Assembly: GCA_018873245.2 (NCBI GenBank)
Contig: JAEMBT020000008.1
Location: 11,673,172-11,737,171, forward strand
DNA length: 64,000 bases
Reading direction: 5' to 3'
DNA from: Archegozetes longisetosus
Lineage: Eukaryota; Arthropoda; Arachnida; Sarcoptiformes; Trhypochthoniidae
Under the pieces are notes generated by a model. That model ran no database searches. It saw only the letters and a program-made list of their open reading frames with translations, and was not told where the DNA came from. Of this stretch, positions 25,200 to 45,903 are shown in pieces (the stretch's first letter is position 1; each line of letters begins with the position of its first letter). The position numbers and the translations under genes are program-made.

Positions 25200-25739
25200 A
25201 TCAATTGTCAATCTATTAGACATTCAATCTGATAAATGAGTCATTTTTCGATAATATAAGTTAATATGTTTATAGCTATAATGCTTTTTAAATAAAGATT
25301 TATATTTGTTATTATTCTCAACTTGTATTCAAGTTTTTATTTCTGATTAATTTAAACTTTAAAATATATCAAGTTCAACAGTTTAAGACTTGAAACTCAA
25401 CTATGAGAGTTATGTCGTATTTTATTCTTGTGTGAAGTATTAAATGCTAAGAATAGCGTTTTTCAAACATCTTCAGTAATAAACGGTTATCATAAAGGTT
25501 TTCAATAATAACTAGTATTAATAAAATTAATCAACGTTAAAAATTGAAAATGAACGTGAGTTTTACTGAATAATTGTTGTACTCAATAATATAATGATCC
25601 CTAATTTTGACGTAAAAAGTTGTACTGTTTATTACAAGCATATGACTTGTAGGTGATGCAATAAATAATGAACAGATATGTTTGAATCAATTTTATTGTC
25701 CAGTAAACATGTTTAATCAAACAACGTGCGAAAGAGTTT

Positions 25740-27300
25740 TACAAGCTAGAAATTAACGACAGTTTGAATGAATCTAGAGAAGAAAACAACAGGCTTGAAT
25801 GCAATTATTATTTGCACAAAATTGCATTAAATATTGAATAATTACGAAAATTGTTTAGTTTTAATAATTACCGCAATTGTATTGCCAATATTGCAAACAA
25901 GTTAAAATTGAATGGTTTAGAAAACTATTTCAAAAGTATTTTTGGTAATAAAATAAGGAAATAGTTAATGATAGAAAATTGAGGTAATTTATTAATTAAT
26001 TAGACTTTGGGTTAAAAAGCTTGAAATTTTGTTTCAATAGTGATTAATAACTTAAAATTGTCATCTTTGATTTCAGGTTTGATTAACAAGAAATGTGTAC
26101 TCATTCATAATAAGGATAGAAATCAAAATACAGCTTAAACATAAAGTCTTCAAAGCGAAACTAGTTGCCGGTAGTTCAGAAAACAGCGTCACTAGGACTA
26201 GATACAGAAATAATAGATAATGTCTCAAAGTCTATGAGTAGAAATAACCAGAAGACTAGACATAAAGCTTGACTCAATCTGATAAAGAGCTACTTCTTCA
26301 TATAATTAAGTGATTGATTCGTATAGCTCAGTTTAAAGTTACTGATAATGATTAACTATTGAGCTTTAAGAATAAGTTATGGATTAAGGTTAAAAATGAA
26401 CCTAGTATCTAAAATGACGTTCACCCTGAAAAGAGATGTTCGAAGTATTGAAAATTTTGGATGCATTTCAAATATAAAGCAAAGCGAAATATGATTTCCA
26501 GAAGTCTGAGTACAAAAATAATTTCAATGTTAGAACAAAACTCGTTTCAAACTCTTTGTTCTAACATTGAATTTTTGGTTAATTTTTCAAATAATGATTC
26601 TGGAAAAGAATGTAATGAAAGTTTATATTCAGAGATGAAGTGTAATTACGCGAATTGTGGTTCAGTGGCTCGTAGTAGAGCTACACTCGAATCACATATA
26701 AATATAATTCTCTTGAATAATATGCTCTATAAATGCGATAAAGTCATAAAAAATTGCGTCTGGAGTTGATTTAACAAATCGTAGAAGAATATTACTTGGA
26801 AATGAAGAAACGAGTTTAACTTGAGATGTGATTTTGACAGTTGTAATTATGTGACTAATAGAGAAAGCTATCTAAATTTACATAAAATAAGATATGGAGC
26901 TAACAAAGTCAAGTGCGATTGGTATGAATGCAAATTTTTGTACTTTACTGTTTCTCAAATTAGACTTATACCTTCTTATAATTGTGATGACAAAGCTCTA
27001 AGTATCAGTGCACGGATATGATATGTCTCTTAAATCCCCAACGCTTGAAGAAACACATGAGGTATGAATAAAAACCATTGAAATCTTTATTGATTAATCA
27101 TTAAATTTGTTAATGTTTTTTGAAGTTTACATACAGAAGACAAACCATTCATGTATGATTGGTCCGGATGTGATACACGATTCCAAACCAAAAATCAAAT
27201 TTTAAGACAAAAAAGATGCTCATTTAGGCGTTAGAGATTATCTGGTGTTTGGCCCAAATGTGATAAAAAAGATTGTTTTTTAATTGCCATGCGTAAAAGC
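25740..27300 (+). pseudogene. Dead C2H2 zinc-finger paralogue D
   Basis: Relic of the same family as its neighbours. Near 25765 the frame spells ESREENNRLECNYYLHKI, a frameshifted copy of the N-terminal module, followed by stops. Broken fingers follow at 26638-26760 (CNYANCGSVARSRATLESH), 26827-26950 (CDFDSCNYVTNRESYLNLHK, CDWYEC) and 27145-27260 (DWSGCDTRFQTKNQ, FWPKCDKK). Stops and lost cysteines or histidines run throughout. The order and intron-like gaps match genes C and E, so it is a decayed unprocessed tandem duplicate, not a retrocopy. Confidence 0.75.
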
Positions 27301-27431
27301 TCTTTATTATAGTGATGAATATTTTTTTCATTCAACTCCAAAATGAGTCAAATTTTCAATCTATTTGTAAAGATTTATAATTGAAGGTAGACTTAATATT
27401 GAATATTTTGTCAAGTTTTCTCTAAAATGTT

Positions 27432-27564
27432 GGCTCGTATGTACAACTCTATTTAGAACGATTCTAAGTCTTAAAACCAATTTAGGACTTAAAATGCGTT
27501 TTAAAACACACTGCACAACATATGTTTAAAACAGTTTTAGTTAAGTCTCGACTCGTGCAAATTG
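27432..27564. mobile_element. PIF/Harbinger-type MITE, uninterrupted copy
   Basis: Ends GGCTCGTATGTACAACTCTA and complement CCAATTTGCACGAGTCGAGA. It is about 133 bp long and matches the two halves (49 + 87 bp) of the interrupted element at 30351-31577. Non-coding. Confidence 0.65.
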
Positions 27565-27890
27565 GTTTAAACATTTTAAAATTTGGAGTAAAAATGAATT
27601 GATTTACTGTTGCACGTATTTTATGTAGAAATTGTTTTGAACACAAAATGCATATCTATAGGTTGTCATGACAACTTGCATTCCCTCAAGATATCAATTG
27701 AATTAGTAAACAAATCTGATTGCTCCTAAACATTAATAAATATAACAGTCATTTAATTAAATTAATCAATTCTAACTTCTACTTAAAGTGGTTTTATTTT
27801 TCAACTCACAAAATTGTGATCCGAAGTAAACTTATACGAGAATAAATTTGAAACCAAATATATTTAGTGTAAAATTGATTGCGAATAAAT

Positions 27891-29599
27891 ATGTCTTCAA
27901 ATGATATCTTGGAAGAGTTGAACGATAACAACACACTTTTGAGAGAAAAGGCGTTTGTCGACAAATGTATTAAACTACTAGACAAATACAGACATTATTT
28001 GAGACTATTTTCCATTAGCTGTAAGTGTGGTCTTAATTTTGTTAACAAGTCGGAAATCAACGATCTGGAGATTGAGTACAAGACTATTGTTAATGAAAAA
28101 CAAACTGAAAGTAATGAACAATTAATTAATATAAATAACAATAAGAATAATATTAATAATATTAATAAGACTATTATCGAGAGCAGTGATAACGATATTA
28201 ATGCCGAGAACTTGTTTAATTTTAGTATTAGTAGTATTATTCAAAACATTGATATCAATAGCCCTCTCAAGTTATTGGAAAACAGTAATATAATTAATGA
28301 TAATACTGGAAATGATCTCAATCCAGTTGGAGCCAGAAGAAATTATCGCAAGTTTAACAAAATTGATGACCAGGCCCTCAGGAAACCAAATCTCAAGACT
28401 AAAGATGTGAAAAAGACTATTAAAAATGAGTTTGTTTTCGGTAAATAAAAATTGTCTTCTATGCGATAGTCTATTTTTTTGCGTTATTTTTATTTTGTTT
28501 CAATTATCCAACTTTTAAAATAATTTTTCTCATTTTAGGCAATACTTTAATTGCGAAAAAGAAAATCGACTTAAAATTACAGACAAGTAGTGACAATAAT
28601 GATGAGTCAGTTAAGGAGGAAATCGAAAAGCCGTTCAAGTGTCATATTTGCGGAAAGTGTTTTCGGATTTTGGCTCATTTGAACTCACATTTGCAGAAAG
28701 TGCAACACATTAACACTAATGAGAGGTCGTTCAAATGCGATAAATGCAAAAAGAGTTTTGTGAAAGCGAAACAACTGAAAGAACACCAAAATAAGGTTCA
28801 TTCAGACAATGAGTTCAAATGTAATAAATGCGATAAGATTTTCAGAACAATACCGACTTTAAGGACACACATAAAAACCATTCACCTGAGCGTTAAGCAC
28901 AGTTGCGATTGGGATGAATGCGAATTTCAGACTACAAGTGTATGAAATTTAAAATATTTTACTTTAGTCTAAATGTGATTTTCATTATTTTTGACTTATA
29001 TCTAGATTTATGTCTTACAAAAACATAAAATGCGTCACAAAAACGAGCGGCCGTTCTCTTGTGATTGGCCAGCATGTGAACAAAGTTTTGTGTCAGCTGA
29101 AGAGTTGAAACAACATAACCGATATGTACATTTAGGAGAGAGACCTTTCGCTTGTCAATGGCCTGAATGTGATAAGGCTTTTATCGATCAAAGAGATTTA
29201 GAATCACATATCAATCGAATTCATGAGAATTGTCGACCCTATAAGTGCGAAATATGCGAAAAATGCTATTCTGGAAGAAAGATTTTGATGTCACACATGA
29301 GTCACTGTCACGGCAAAGTCAAGAAGAAGATTGTTAAGTGTGAAGATTGCGATTATGTCACGAATGATAGCACCAAATTGAAGAGACATCGAATGCATAG
29401 ACACACCGGTGAGAAACCCTACAAGTGTATTTGGCCTGAATGCGAGTCCAGGTTTGTCACAAGTGGTGAACGCAATGAACATCAGAAACGAGTTCATAGT
29501 GAAGAGCGACCTTTCGCTTGCGATTGGCCCGAATGTGGGCTCAGGTTTAAACGCAACACCAACCTGAAGCTTCATCAAAGAATTCACATTAGAAAATAG
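27891..29599 (+). CDS. C2H2 zinc-finger protein E, 3 exons
   Basis: Exons 27891-28440, 28539-28939 and 29006-29599 join in phase to 514 residues. The start ATG at 27891 gives MSSNDILEELNDNNTLLREK, a divergent form of the family N-terminal module, retaining KCIKLLDKYRHYLRLF, SCKC and NDLEIEYK. The linker is Asn/Ile-rich. Exon 2 has three C-x2-C fingers (CHICGKCF, CDKCKKSF, CNKCDKIF) and the start of a C-x4-C finger (CDWDEC) that the second intron splits. Exon 3 has about six more (CDWPACEQSF, CQWPECDKAF, CEICEKCY, CIWPECESRF, CDWPECGLRF), ending HQRIHIRK. Likely nuclear DNA binder. A poly(A) signal (AATAAA) lies near 29733. Of the four members it is the most divergent at the N-terminus. Confidence 0.85.
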
Positions 29600-30347
29600 T
29601 TTATTTTTTATTCAATTACAGTTTAACCGTTGATTGCGTTAGAACTGAAAGTCAATTAGTCTCGAAAGTCATCTATTAAATGGAAAATAATTTAATGAGT
29701 TTTCAAGAGTTTAGTAGCTTTTTTTCATCTAAATAAAGTCATTCAAAGGGTTTGAAAGTAATTTTCTTATACGTAATAATATTAAATAGATGTTCGATCA
29801 TTTTATTAATTATTATATTAATCATGAAATTTTATACTATAACACAACCTCCCCTAAAGTTTTTCTAATTTAGATTAAGAACTTCTATTATACGTAATGA
29901 TTAGTCATAAGAACTTATCTTTCGCTTGAAATGTACTGAAATTCAAGTCAATTCGGTAATAAAAACTATTCTGTCAAACGTATTTACCGTTGACTCGATT
30001 GTTAAATAATTAATCAATTTTACGATATCAAGGAATCACATGAAATGCAATTTTTTGAATTTCTTCTATGACAAGTTATAGATTATTTGTGAGTTCTTAA
30101 GTTAATCATAAAAGTAATGAATAATAGATGTTAAAGCTGCATTCTAATCATAATACCAGTAAGTACATTCAGACTTAATAATCGTTGATAGCAATCGGAA
30201 GTGATGCGTTTCAAATGATAATTTACTCGATTAATTTCGATTTTTCTACTTTCTAAAAGTTTTTAGACACTTATTATTTGAACTCGGGATTTCACAGGAA
30301 ATCACATTTACAAAGATTATGTATTAGAAACTGGTGCAATTAAAATC
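29600..30347. other. No gene recognised
   Basis: 3' flank of the zinc-finger gene ending at 29599. AT-rich, with no coherent open frame, tandem repeat or terminal repeat seen. Confidence 0.5.
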
Positions 30348-30399
30348 TAAGGCCGATATGCACAAGTCGAGACTTAACTAAAGATGTTTTGAACATTAG

Positions 30400-31487
30400 G
30401 GCCCGTATGCACAGTGTGTTTTAAAACGGTTTTAAGGCTAAAACCGGGCTTAAAACCCAAAACTCATTTTAAAACTCATGCACAGTAAAAATTTAGAACC
30501 GTTTTAAGCTAAAACTCTGTTTTAAACTAAAACCACTTTTACTAGTTTTAAATCGGTTTTAGTGATCAACAAAATAAGTAAATATAAACAAAATTTTACA
30601 AAAAAATATAAAAATGAGCCAATTTTTTCAAATTGAAGAATTAAATAATTATGAAATAGTGACGAATAAAAGTTTTAAACGTTAAAGAGTATTAAAAGAC
30701 AGATTCAATCCATTTGATAGTTGTGATGACATATCATTCATAAGGAGATATAGACTTACAAAACAGTGTTTCATTTAACTGTTGAATCTAATTAATACAG
30801 ATTTAATTGATATCAAAATGAAAAAAGACTCATTGCCTCCAATAATTCAATTATCTATTGTTTTAAGGTTTTATGCCACCGGTCAGTTTCAGATCTCAGC
30901 TGCAGATCTTAACAGTAAATATAAAACTATTGATTTAATAATCAATTGAATCGGTTTTCTGAGGTTGAGGTCCGCCACCAGTTTGTCTTATTTCTGAATT
31001 TTCTTTATTACAATTCTCACGGCATTCGTAATTATATCGTTTCCAAAAGCACTTCAAAGACTTGATGTCTCTCTTATTTGTATTTAAGTCCTGACTAAAC
31101 TCGTCACTAATTTGTTGCCAAACGTTATCTTTCTGTTGTTTCGTATACTTATCAGTCGTTTTACACTCAACTATTTTGAGTTTGTTTTCGTCGGCAATTA
31201 TTTGTTTAAGAAACTCTGTTTCATGATTAGTAAAATTGTTTTGACGACTCCGAACATTGTTATCACTTTAATTCAGTTTATTTTTATTCATTTTCAATTT
31301 TTTAATGAATAAACGAACGTTTGTTTACATATTTTTGCTGGTTTTCTGGTTTTAAAACGGTTTTTACTAAAACTAGTTTTATTACAGTCTGTGCATGAGT
31401 TTTAAGTTTTGAGTTGAAAGCGTTTTAGCGAAAACCGTCTTAAGACTTAAAACCGTTTTAACTAAAACTCAACTGTGCATACGGGCC
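30400..31487. mobile_element. PIF/Harbinger element, internally deleted
   Basis: Terminal repeats GGCCCGTATGCACAG on both ends, followed by AAAAC-rich subterminal repeats, and flanked by TAG target duplications at 30397-30399 and 31488-31490. On the plus strand around 30700-30930 frames spell RRYRLTK, then SLPPIIQLSIVLRFYATGQF and QISAADLNSK, the N-terminal part of a Harbinger transposase. The DDE part is missing. The second Harbinger protein lies on the minus strand (next entry). Confidence 0.8.
30932..31292 (-). pseudogene. Harbinger Myb/SANT-like accessory protein
   Basis: The minus-strand frame reads NFTNHETEFLKQIIADENK, then DNVWQQISDEFSQ, IKSLKCFWKRYNYECRENCN and RQTGGGPQP. This is the trihelix Myb/SANT-like DNA-binding protein that Harbinger elements encode beside their transposase, with its typical TGGGP after the third helix. 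An in-frame stop lies eight codons after the first ATG, upstream of the domain, so it is probably dead or starts elsewhere. Confidence 0.7.
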
Positions 31488-31684
31488 TAGTTGTGTAATG
31501 AGTTTTTAAACGCGTTTCAGGTTTTAAGTTGGTTTTAAGACTTAAAACCGTTATAAATAGAGTTGTGCATACAGGTCTAAGTGTCTCGCAAATATATAGG
31601 TATCAGAAGAGTATATGATCATGATTGAACTCTTCCTCTGTGTTTAGTGTGCTAAGCGCGTCATTGCATTCACCTAACTTAACT

Positions 31685-31860
31685 AACTAATAATTATTGT
31701 AATGGTAGTGCATCAACATTAATTGGTTAGGTTAGATAGGACGAGTGACCGCGTAGTGCGCTAGGAATGCAAGACAAGTTTGAGTGCCCCACGTAATTTC
31801 TGTATGCGTGACACTTGGAACATGTCAAGTAAGGTACAGAACATTTATTGGTTAACTGTA
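31685..31860. repeat. Possible SINE-like dispersed repeat
   Basis: GTGCGCTAGGAATGCAAGAC, then CAAGTTTGAGTGCC and ACAGAACATTTATTGG recur in diverged form at about 40150-40290 (GCGCACTGGACATGG, GCAAGTTTGAATATT, AGAATGAACATTAGT). CAAGTTTGAGTGCC loosely resembles a tRNA box B, but a tRNA fold was not established. Confidence 0.3.
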
Positions 31861-32024
31861 ACCACATACTACTCTAATACCGACTCCACTCAAAATACAT
31901 TTAAGCTTGAATGAGGTACACTTGAACCTGTGTTTTATATACTATACGACTTTAGTTGGCATTGCAGTTCGTTTAATTTGTGCGTCTCTAAGGTAAAAAG
32001 GAAACAGATTCTGTACTCAACAGA

Positions 32025-32222
32025 TACTGCCAGTTTTCTTTTGTAAAGAACCTTGATGTTAACGCTCAAATGATGAAATGACAGTCAAAACAGTCAAAAC
32101 TCCTACTTTATAGACACTTTTAAGGGATAATCCCCCTAATGCTTCTTGAAGTATGCCATAACGGGCAGGTCATAAGGCATTAACATTAAAGTTTTCTACA
32201 AAAGATCTGGTAAAAGTTGTTT
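32025..32222. mobile_element. MITE, family 1 copy 3
   Basis: Third copy of the element at 7299-7474. It has ends TTTTGTAAAGAACCTTGATG and TTAACATTAAAGTTTTCTAC, and an interior with CAGTCAAAACTCC and GCCATAACGGGCAGGTCATA. It lies about 330 bp upstream of the large zinc-finger gene. Confidence 0.7.
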
Positions 32223-32554
32223 AAAATACTTGAATTTAAATGAAAACTTGTACAGTCTAGTTCTATACCCTTCTATTAGGTTAAGTTAGCTAGGCTAAGT
32301 AAGGAGAGAGACTAAGCATAGTGATTAATGTTGCGCACCCGTTGCACACATGTCTCTTTAATACCTAAGCTCGAGACAAGTAAAACCAGCTGCAACGTTA
32401 ACACTTAGATATGTATACAAATAGTAAGTACCTCTGTATTTGTCATGTGAAAGACCGACAAAAAAAGTGAAAATATTTCATATTCTTATCTAGTTATTTG
32501 AGTAGATATTTTGCATTACTACTAATTTCAATTTTTATTTATTGTAACCACAAA

Positions 32555-35204
32555 ATGAATAATAAAGATCTCAATGAGAGCGTAGATCAATTGATACCAC
32601 GTTTTGTTGGACATTATAATCGATCATCGGATGAAAAAATTGCTCAAATTATTGAATTGGATTCAAGAACTGATCAGACGTTAGTCGAGAAGAGATTAAG
32701 TAATTTTTTTAAATGTACCAAACATTTCGTAGCTGATGCAAATTCAGGTCAGGATCATGTCAAATGTTTTGCCACAAGAAACAGTGAAATTAATTTCTCG
32801 AATCATTTGAACGAAAGCCATCCAAACGATGAACTATTTTGTTGCTATTGTTATCCGAAAGTTTCGGATAAGATAACTCCTAAGAAGTACAATCATAGAT
32901 ATCTAATTAAACATATGATTAAAAGACATCGATATCGTAGATATCAGTGCAATCAATGTTTATATAGAGCTGTAAGTGAAGATCATGTCAATATTCATCA
33001 GTCACAAATTCACGTGCCATTACATTCAAGACCAATTAGTCATGAACCAAATCGTCAATCAACTCAAGAGTCAATACCCAACGAGAATGTCTGCAAAATA
33101 CTTAGATGTTTATCGATTAGTAGCGAGAATTCAATGCCCAATTTGTACTATTATTACAATAAGTTTAAAACTGAACGCTTCAATACTGATGGCAAGAATG
33201 AGACTCTTTTTCAGTGTCTTTATTGCGATTTTATGGATGAGAACTTGCGCCAAGTTGTAAATCATTGCGTTGATAGACATCTCGACTATCCAATCATGTA
33301 TTACATACCCGAACCTACTATTTCTTCTTCTACTAGTTGTAGAGTTGAGGTTGATATTCCTAATGCAGTAATAGAAAGCACTAAAGTGAAGACTGAACCA
33401 CAAGATAATAGTGTTTCCTCCACTTGCGCTCTGATAGCGCCTCGAACAATTGATGAATCAGAGAACAGGTTAGATGTTGAGATAGAAAAACAAAACGACG
33501 GTTTGGATAAAGGCAAAACTCCGGATGAATGCGAGAATGATGTCGATATTACTGCTAGAAGACGTAAATCCACTCAAACTGATTGTGATGTTTCTCTCAA
33601 TAGTTATGAAAACAGTGCTAAAAGGCAACAAAATGCGAATGATAGTTTAATAGAAGCTATTAATAGCAGTATTAATGACCAAATAATAGACTCTAAAAGT
33701 AATAATTCAATTGGGGTCAAAACTATTGTCAACACTAATAACGAATTATCAGATAATAATAGCGATAAATGTAGAGAAATCGCTGTTCAAAGGTTGGTCT
33801 GTTTATTTTGTGACCAATTATTCATTGATCGAGAAGTTGCCAAGACTCATTTGGAATCGCATTTGCCATCAATAGCCGAAGCGATAGATGATTTTTCAGT
33901 CACTAAACTAATCAATGAATGGATAGAGCAATTTCTCTTAAAACAATCACAACTGGCTTCATATGAAAGTACTTCAAAGCAAAGTGATAACCTTGCTTAC
34001 TACAGATGTCCGCTTTGTGTCAAAATATCATTAATCGTTAAACAAGAAGCTAAACGATACAGAAGCTTTAGTGAAGCTAAAACTCATTTATGGCAACACA
34101 GTTGTTGGATGTCAGTAAGGTGTAAAGTTTGTAGTAGTAATTTACCAAATTGTGATCCACTTATTGCTAAGCATATAATCGACTGCCATCAATTACTATT
34201 AACTTCACTCAAGAACCAAAATCTCGAGTTTTTATTTAAGAATCAATCGGTAAATAATTTTACGGTTAAACAGCGATTAGCACTTGAAGAAACTTTTATT
34301 GAGCTTATTAGAGATCAAGTGATTGATCTGTTTATCAATCGACTTTTGGTTGATATGAGCGAACAATATGAACAACAGTTACGAGTCATTAATAATTGTC
34401 ACCGATTTGTAGTCAAAACTATTATCAATAGATTACCAAAAATTAATTTTAATGATGAAGATGAGATTAAAAATTATGTTAAGAGATGGGAGAAAGAAGA
34501 GAAAAGAAGAAAGTATTGGAATAAGGAGAAAGTCATTAATGATGAAAGTGATGAAGAAGTTGTTAAACCAAGAAAGAGAGTAAAGTTTTTAGAAGAGTTG
34601 GAAGATTTTGTTGATCAAAAATGTATGAAGAGCAAGAAACGCCATCAGATTGAAAACTTTTTCCATAAATCTAATGATATCGAGTCCAAAGGTTCTGTTA
34701 AAAATAAGGACCGAATTAGTAAAGATGTGGTATCACTTGGAAAACAAATAGAAAAAGTTTATAATGAAGCCGTTTCCATTAATAATGATTTGAAAAATGG
34801 TTACAAAGCTCTTCAGTTGAGTACAAATGAGAGAATTGAAAGGATTTCAAACTGTGTTACAGATTGTACTCCGTAAGTAAAGCAAACCTTGAAAATTTGT
34901 TCATTTGTTAAAGCTAAATTAAATTAAGATATTTTTCATCTGATTATATAGTTCTACAAGTCACGACAACTCTTCAGAAGCTAGCATTCCAGTCGAAAAA
35001 TTGCCAGTAATAAAAGGCGATAAAGAATCTAATCAAGTTAATGAGATCTCAATTGATGAATACTATCGAATAAGTTGTTATCATTGCAGTGAAAAGTTCA
35101 AGAATATGAAAGAATATCGCTTACATCATTCCAGACAACATCACAGACTAGTTATGCGCTGCTTCGGTAAAGAGCGTATCCGTCCTCTCATTAATGATAA
35201 ATAA
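32555..35204 (+). CDS. Large atypical C2H2 zinc-finger protein, 2 exons
   Basis: Exons 32555-34872 and 34952-35204 join in phase (CC/GTAAGT ... ATAG/TTCT) to 856 residues. The ATG at 32555 (MNNKDLNESVDQL) is chosen because the hydrophobic stretch before it starts from a TTG. Single, widely spaced Cys-His modules lie at about residues 94-128 (CCYCYP ... HMIKRH), 129-152 (CNQCLYRAV ... HQSQIH), 218-242 (CLYCDFM ... HCVDRH), 417-437 (CLFCDQLF ... HLESH) and 484-545 (CPLCVKI ... HLWQH, CKVCSSN ... HIIDCH). Another is in exon 2 at about 812-836 (CYHCSEKF ... HHSRQHH). A Glu/Lys-rich helical, basic segment (residues 640-700, KPRKRVKFLEELEDF) may hold a nuclear signal. Unlike the tandem family nearby there are no HTGEKP linkers and no shared N-terminal module. 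I do not recognise it; a nuclear role is likely. Confidence 0.75.
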
Positions 35205-36104
35205 TTTAATGTTTTGTGAGTTTTTACGCACCTAATCAGAAAATAACAATAATTATACGTTTTTAAAAATTTGAACGACTGTTTTAATGGTCGTTAGATT
35301 TATGGTTCCTTAATATAAGATATTTTCAAGATCTTCAGCGATATTTTTCTCCTGACATGAAATCTACCATTTTTTAAATAATAAAACTTAATGACAATTT
35401 TGTTATTCAGTTTCTATCTCTTTAGTTCAGTGTAATTAAATCTTGATTTTGACGCTGTTTCACATAGCAGTTTTTCGTGTCAAAAGTTATCTTTTTGTGA
35501 ATAATTGTTCGACTTTGAAATTTGTAATGAGATTCGTTCATTATATTGAACAATATTTGATCATATCTAAAGTGTAGTATGATACCTACAAATCATGAGT
35601 TTAAATACGCTTATCTATAATAACTTGGGTAATTCTGTAATTATAGATTAAACTTAATATGAAATTAAGTTTTTATTACGTAATCTAAACGCAGCACTTG
35701 AACAAATGTTTTCTATCAAAACTTTAAGAAACACATATCAATAAAAATAAGCTAAAACATTGAAAATTGCAACGTTTCAAAATAGTTAGCTTCTTTTGTT
35801 TGAAGTAATGATTAAAGCACTTAAAAGAACATATGTTAGAATAGATAGACTCAATCGAAGTGAAATTTTTTTACGTATACAAGTAGTAGGCTTAGCAAAT
35901 CAATTCTTGACTTTAAATTTGCTTTTGCGCTCCGGCCTTCAAAACCTGTATTTGCAGTGGAATCCCAATTATATAAAAATTGAATAAAACAATTTTTTAC
36001 TCAGTATAACGGAAGAAATGGATCTTTTAAAGGGAAGTCAATATGTATTTTTAGAGGCAATATCTTCTTGCATTATCTACCAGAATTTAGATTACTGTCA
36101 GGAG
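35205..36104. other. No gene recognised
   Basis: 3' flank of the large zinc-finger gene. AT-rich, with a candidate poly(A) signal (aataaaac near 35382). No repeats or coherent coding frame. Confidence 0.5.
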
Positions 36105-36401
36105 TTAGAACAGCTTTTGCTCAAATTCATTTTCTTTAGCCTTCAAAATGTGCGATTTAAGTAAAAATGCAAGAGATCCTAATACTGATTTATTGGGTAA
36201 TACAGTTAAATAATTTTTTAGGTATTCTGCTATTAGCCAATGAGAGTTAAGCTTAATTTGAACTAAACCATTAGCTTCATATAAAATATTTGAGTTGCTA
36301 ACTACTAAGCTTAAGCTACTTTGATCCGAGAATCCAACTCTCCAAAAGTAGACTTGTAGATGATTGTGTGTCAGATGCATAGCAGCACTTGAGAGTTTCA
36401 C
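36105..36401 (-). other. Unrecognised open frame, possibly an exon
   Basis: A minus-strand open frame of 98 codons starts at GTG; the first ATG is seven codons in (MHLTHNHLQVYFWRVGF). It continues LVQIKLNSHWLIAEYLKNYL and KSHILKAKENEFEQKLF to the stop. Composition looks less random than other chance frames here, but I recognise no domain and no partner exon. It may be spurious. Confidence 0.2.
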
Positions 36402-36466
36402 AAGTTTTGTTGAAACTATAATTTGATAAGTCCTTTAAAAATGAGATAACCTAAATCAGGCGTCTT

Positions 36467-36723
36467 CCCAATTTGCAGACATTCACTTTATAGACTTACA
36501 CTTTATAGACAACAGATCGATAGACTAATGGACTAATTTTTCGCTAACGAAGATATTAGTAGATTAAAAATCATGAAATTGGATGTTTTTATTTTCAACT
36601 TAACTAATATAAAACTATTTCAAAAGTGTCAGATATGCGAATGAATTGAAGGAATTAATCTGAATACTTTAAAAATTTGTATATTAATTGAAATGTCTAT
36701 AAAGTGGATGTCTATCAACTGGG
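36467..36723. mobile_element. MITE of about 257 bp
   Basis: The left end CAGACATTCACTTTATAGAC and the complementary right end GTCTATAAAGTGGATGTCTA are bounded by CCCAATT on the left and its partner AACTGGG on the right. Non-coding. Confidence 0.65.
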
Positions 36724-37268
36724 GTATAACCCATAGAACATGATAAATAGGAAAATATCTAACGGTTTGATAAGATTTATTCTCACATGAATTCATAATC
36801 TGGAAATTTTTCTAAATATTTGTACAAGCTATCCGCATGTATAGTGTTCTTATATCCAATCCATTATATACTTGCGTAGCATAAGGTAGAAATAGTACAC
36901 AAGTTTACAACTATTGAAAAGTTATTCGGTCTTATATGGCATTCATTTTGCAGAGAAAAATTGATAATTCACTCAAACAGTTGCTGTGAGATTATATAAT
37001 ATAAGTTATAAATTAAATATTAATTTAAAACTGCTGTTAACCTTGAATAGGGATCAGGTTTTTTCCTGATTCAATAAAGTCCTTGTATTTTGCACTTTTA
37101 ACTTCACAGATCAATTTTGAATGTGTGCATCAGTAAGACAAATAAAATACTATTTCATAATAAGCTTTTAAAATACATCGTCATTCTCCTGAAAATTGGT
37201 CATTAAATTTCACTGTTAATGATCTGTTGATTCGAAATAATCACCACAGAAGAGTCAATTAATCAATT

Positions 37269-45574
<8,306 letters not shown>

Positions 45575-45903
45575 ATGGGATATTTTTCACATTTGGTTAT
45601 CTATTAGTCAGTTTGTTTGTTCGATCCACCCCAATATATAAATAAAATGATTTAACTCGTATTCCACTTCGTGTGAGAACTCTTATGAAATGACGTACAA
45701 AATATTTTCTCAAAATCTTACAGTTATGCAGTGTGTTAAATCATAAACAAGGATTCTAAGAGATGATCACTCTTTTTCTTTATCCAACTTATATTCACAA
45801 ATAATACATGAAAGTAAAGTTGATAAATAAAATTTTTACATCAAGTTCAGGAATCCGGTAGTTTTTCGATACAAACATAAGTGCAGCGAAGAATAGTTAT
45901 AAA

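Larger units (their letters stand above)
30351..31577. mobile_element. Old MITE interrupted by a Harbinger element
   Basis: Outer ends GGCCGATATGCACAAGTCGA and complement GACCTGTATGCACAACTCTA, flanked by TAA at 30348-30350 and TAA at 31578-31580. The TAA duplication is the PIF/Harbinger type. Removing the insertion 30400-31487 and one TAG leaves about 136 bp, the size of the intact copy at 27432-27564. Confidence 0.7.

Noticed and set aside
33131-33573. Two antisense open frames of 90 codons
   Set aside because: They are shadows of the large zinc-finger coding exon on the plus strand.
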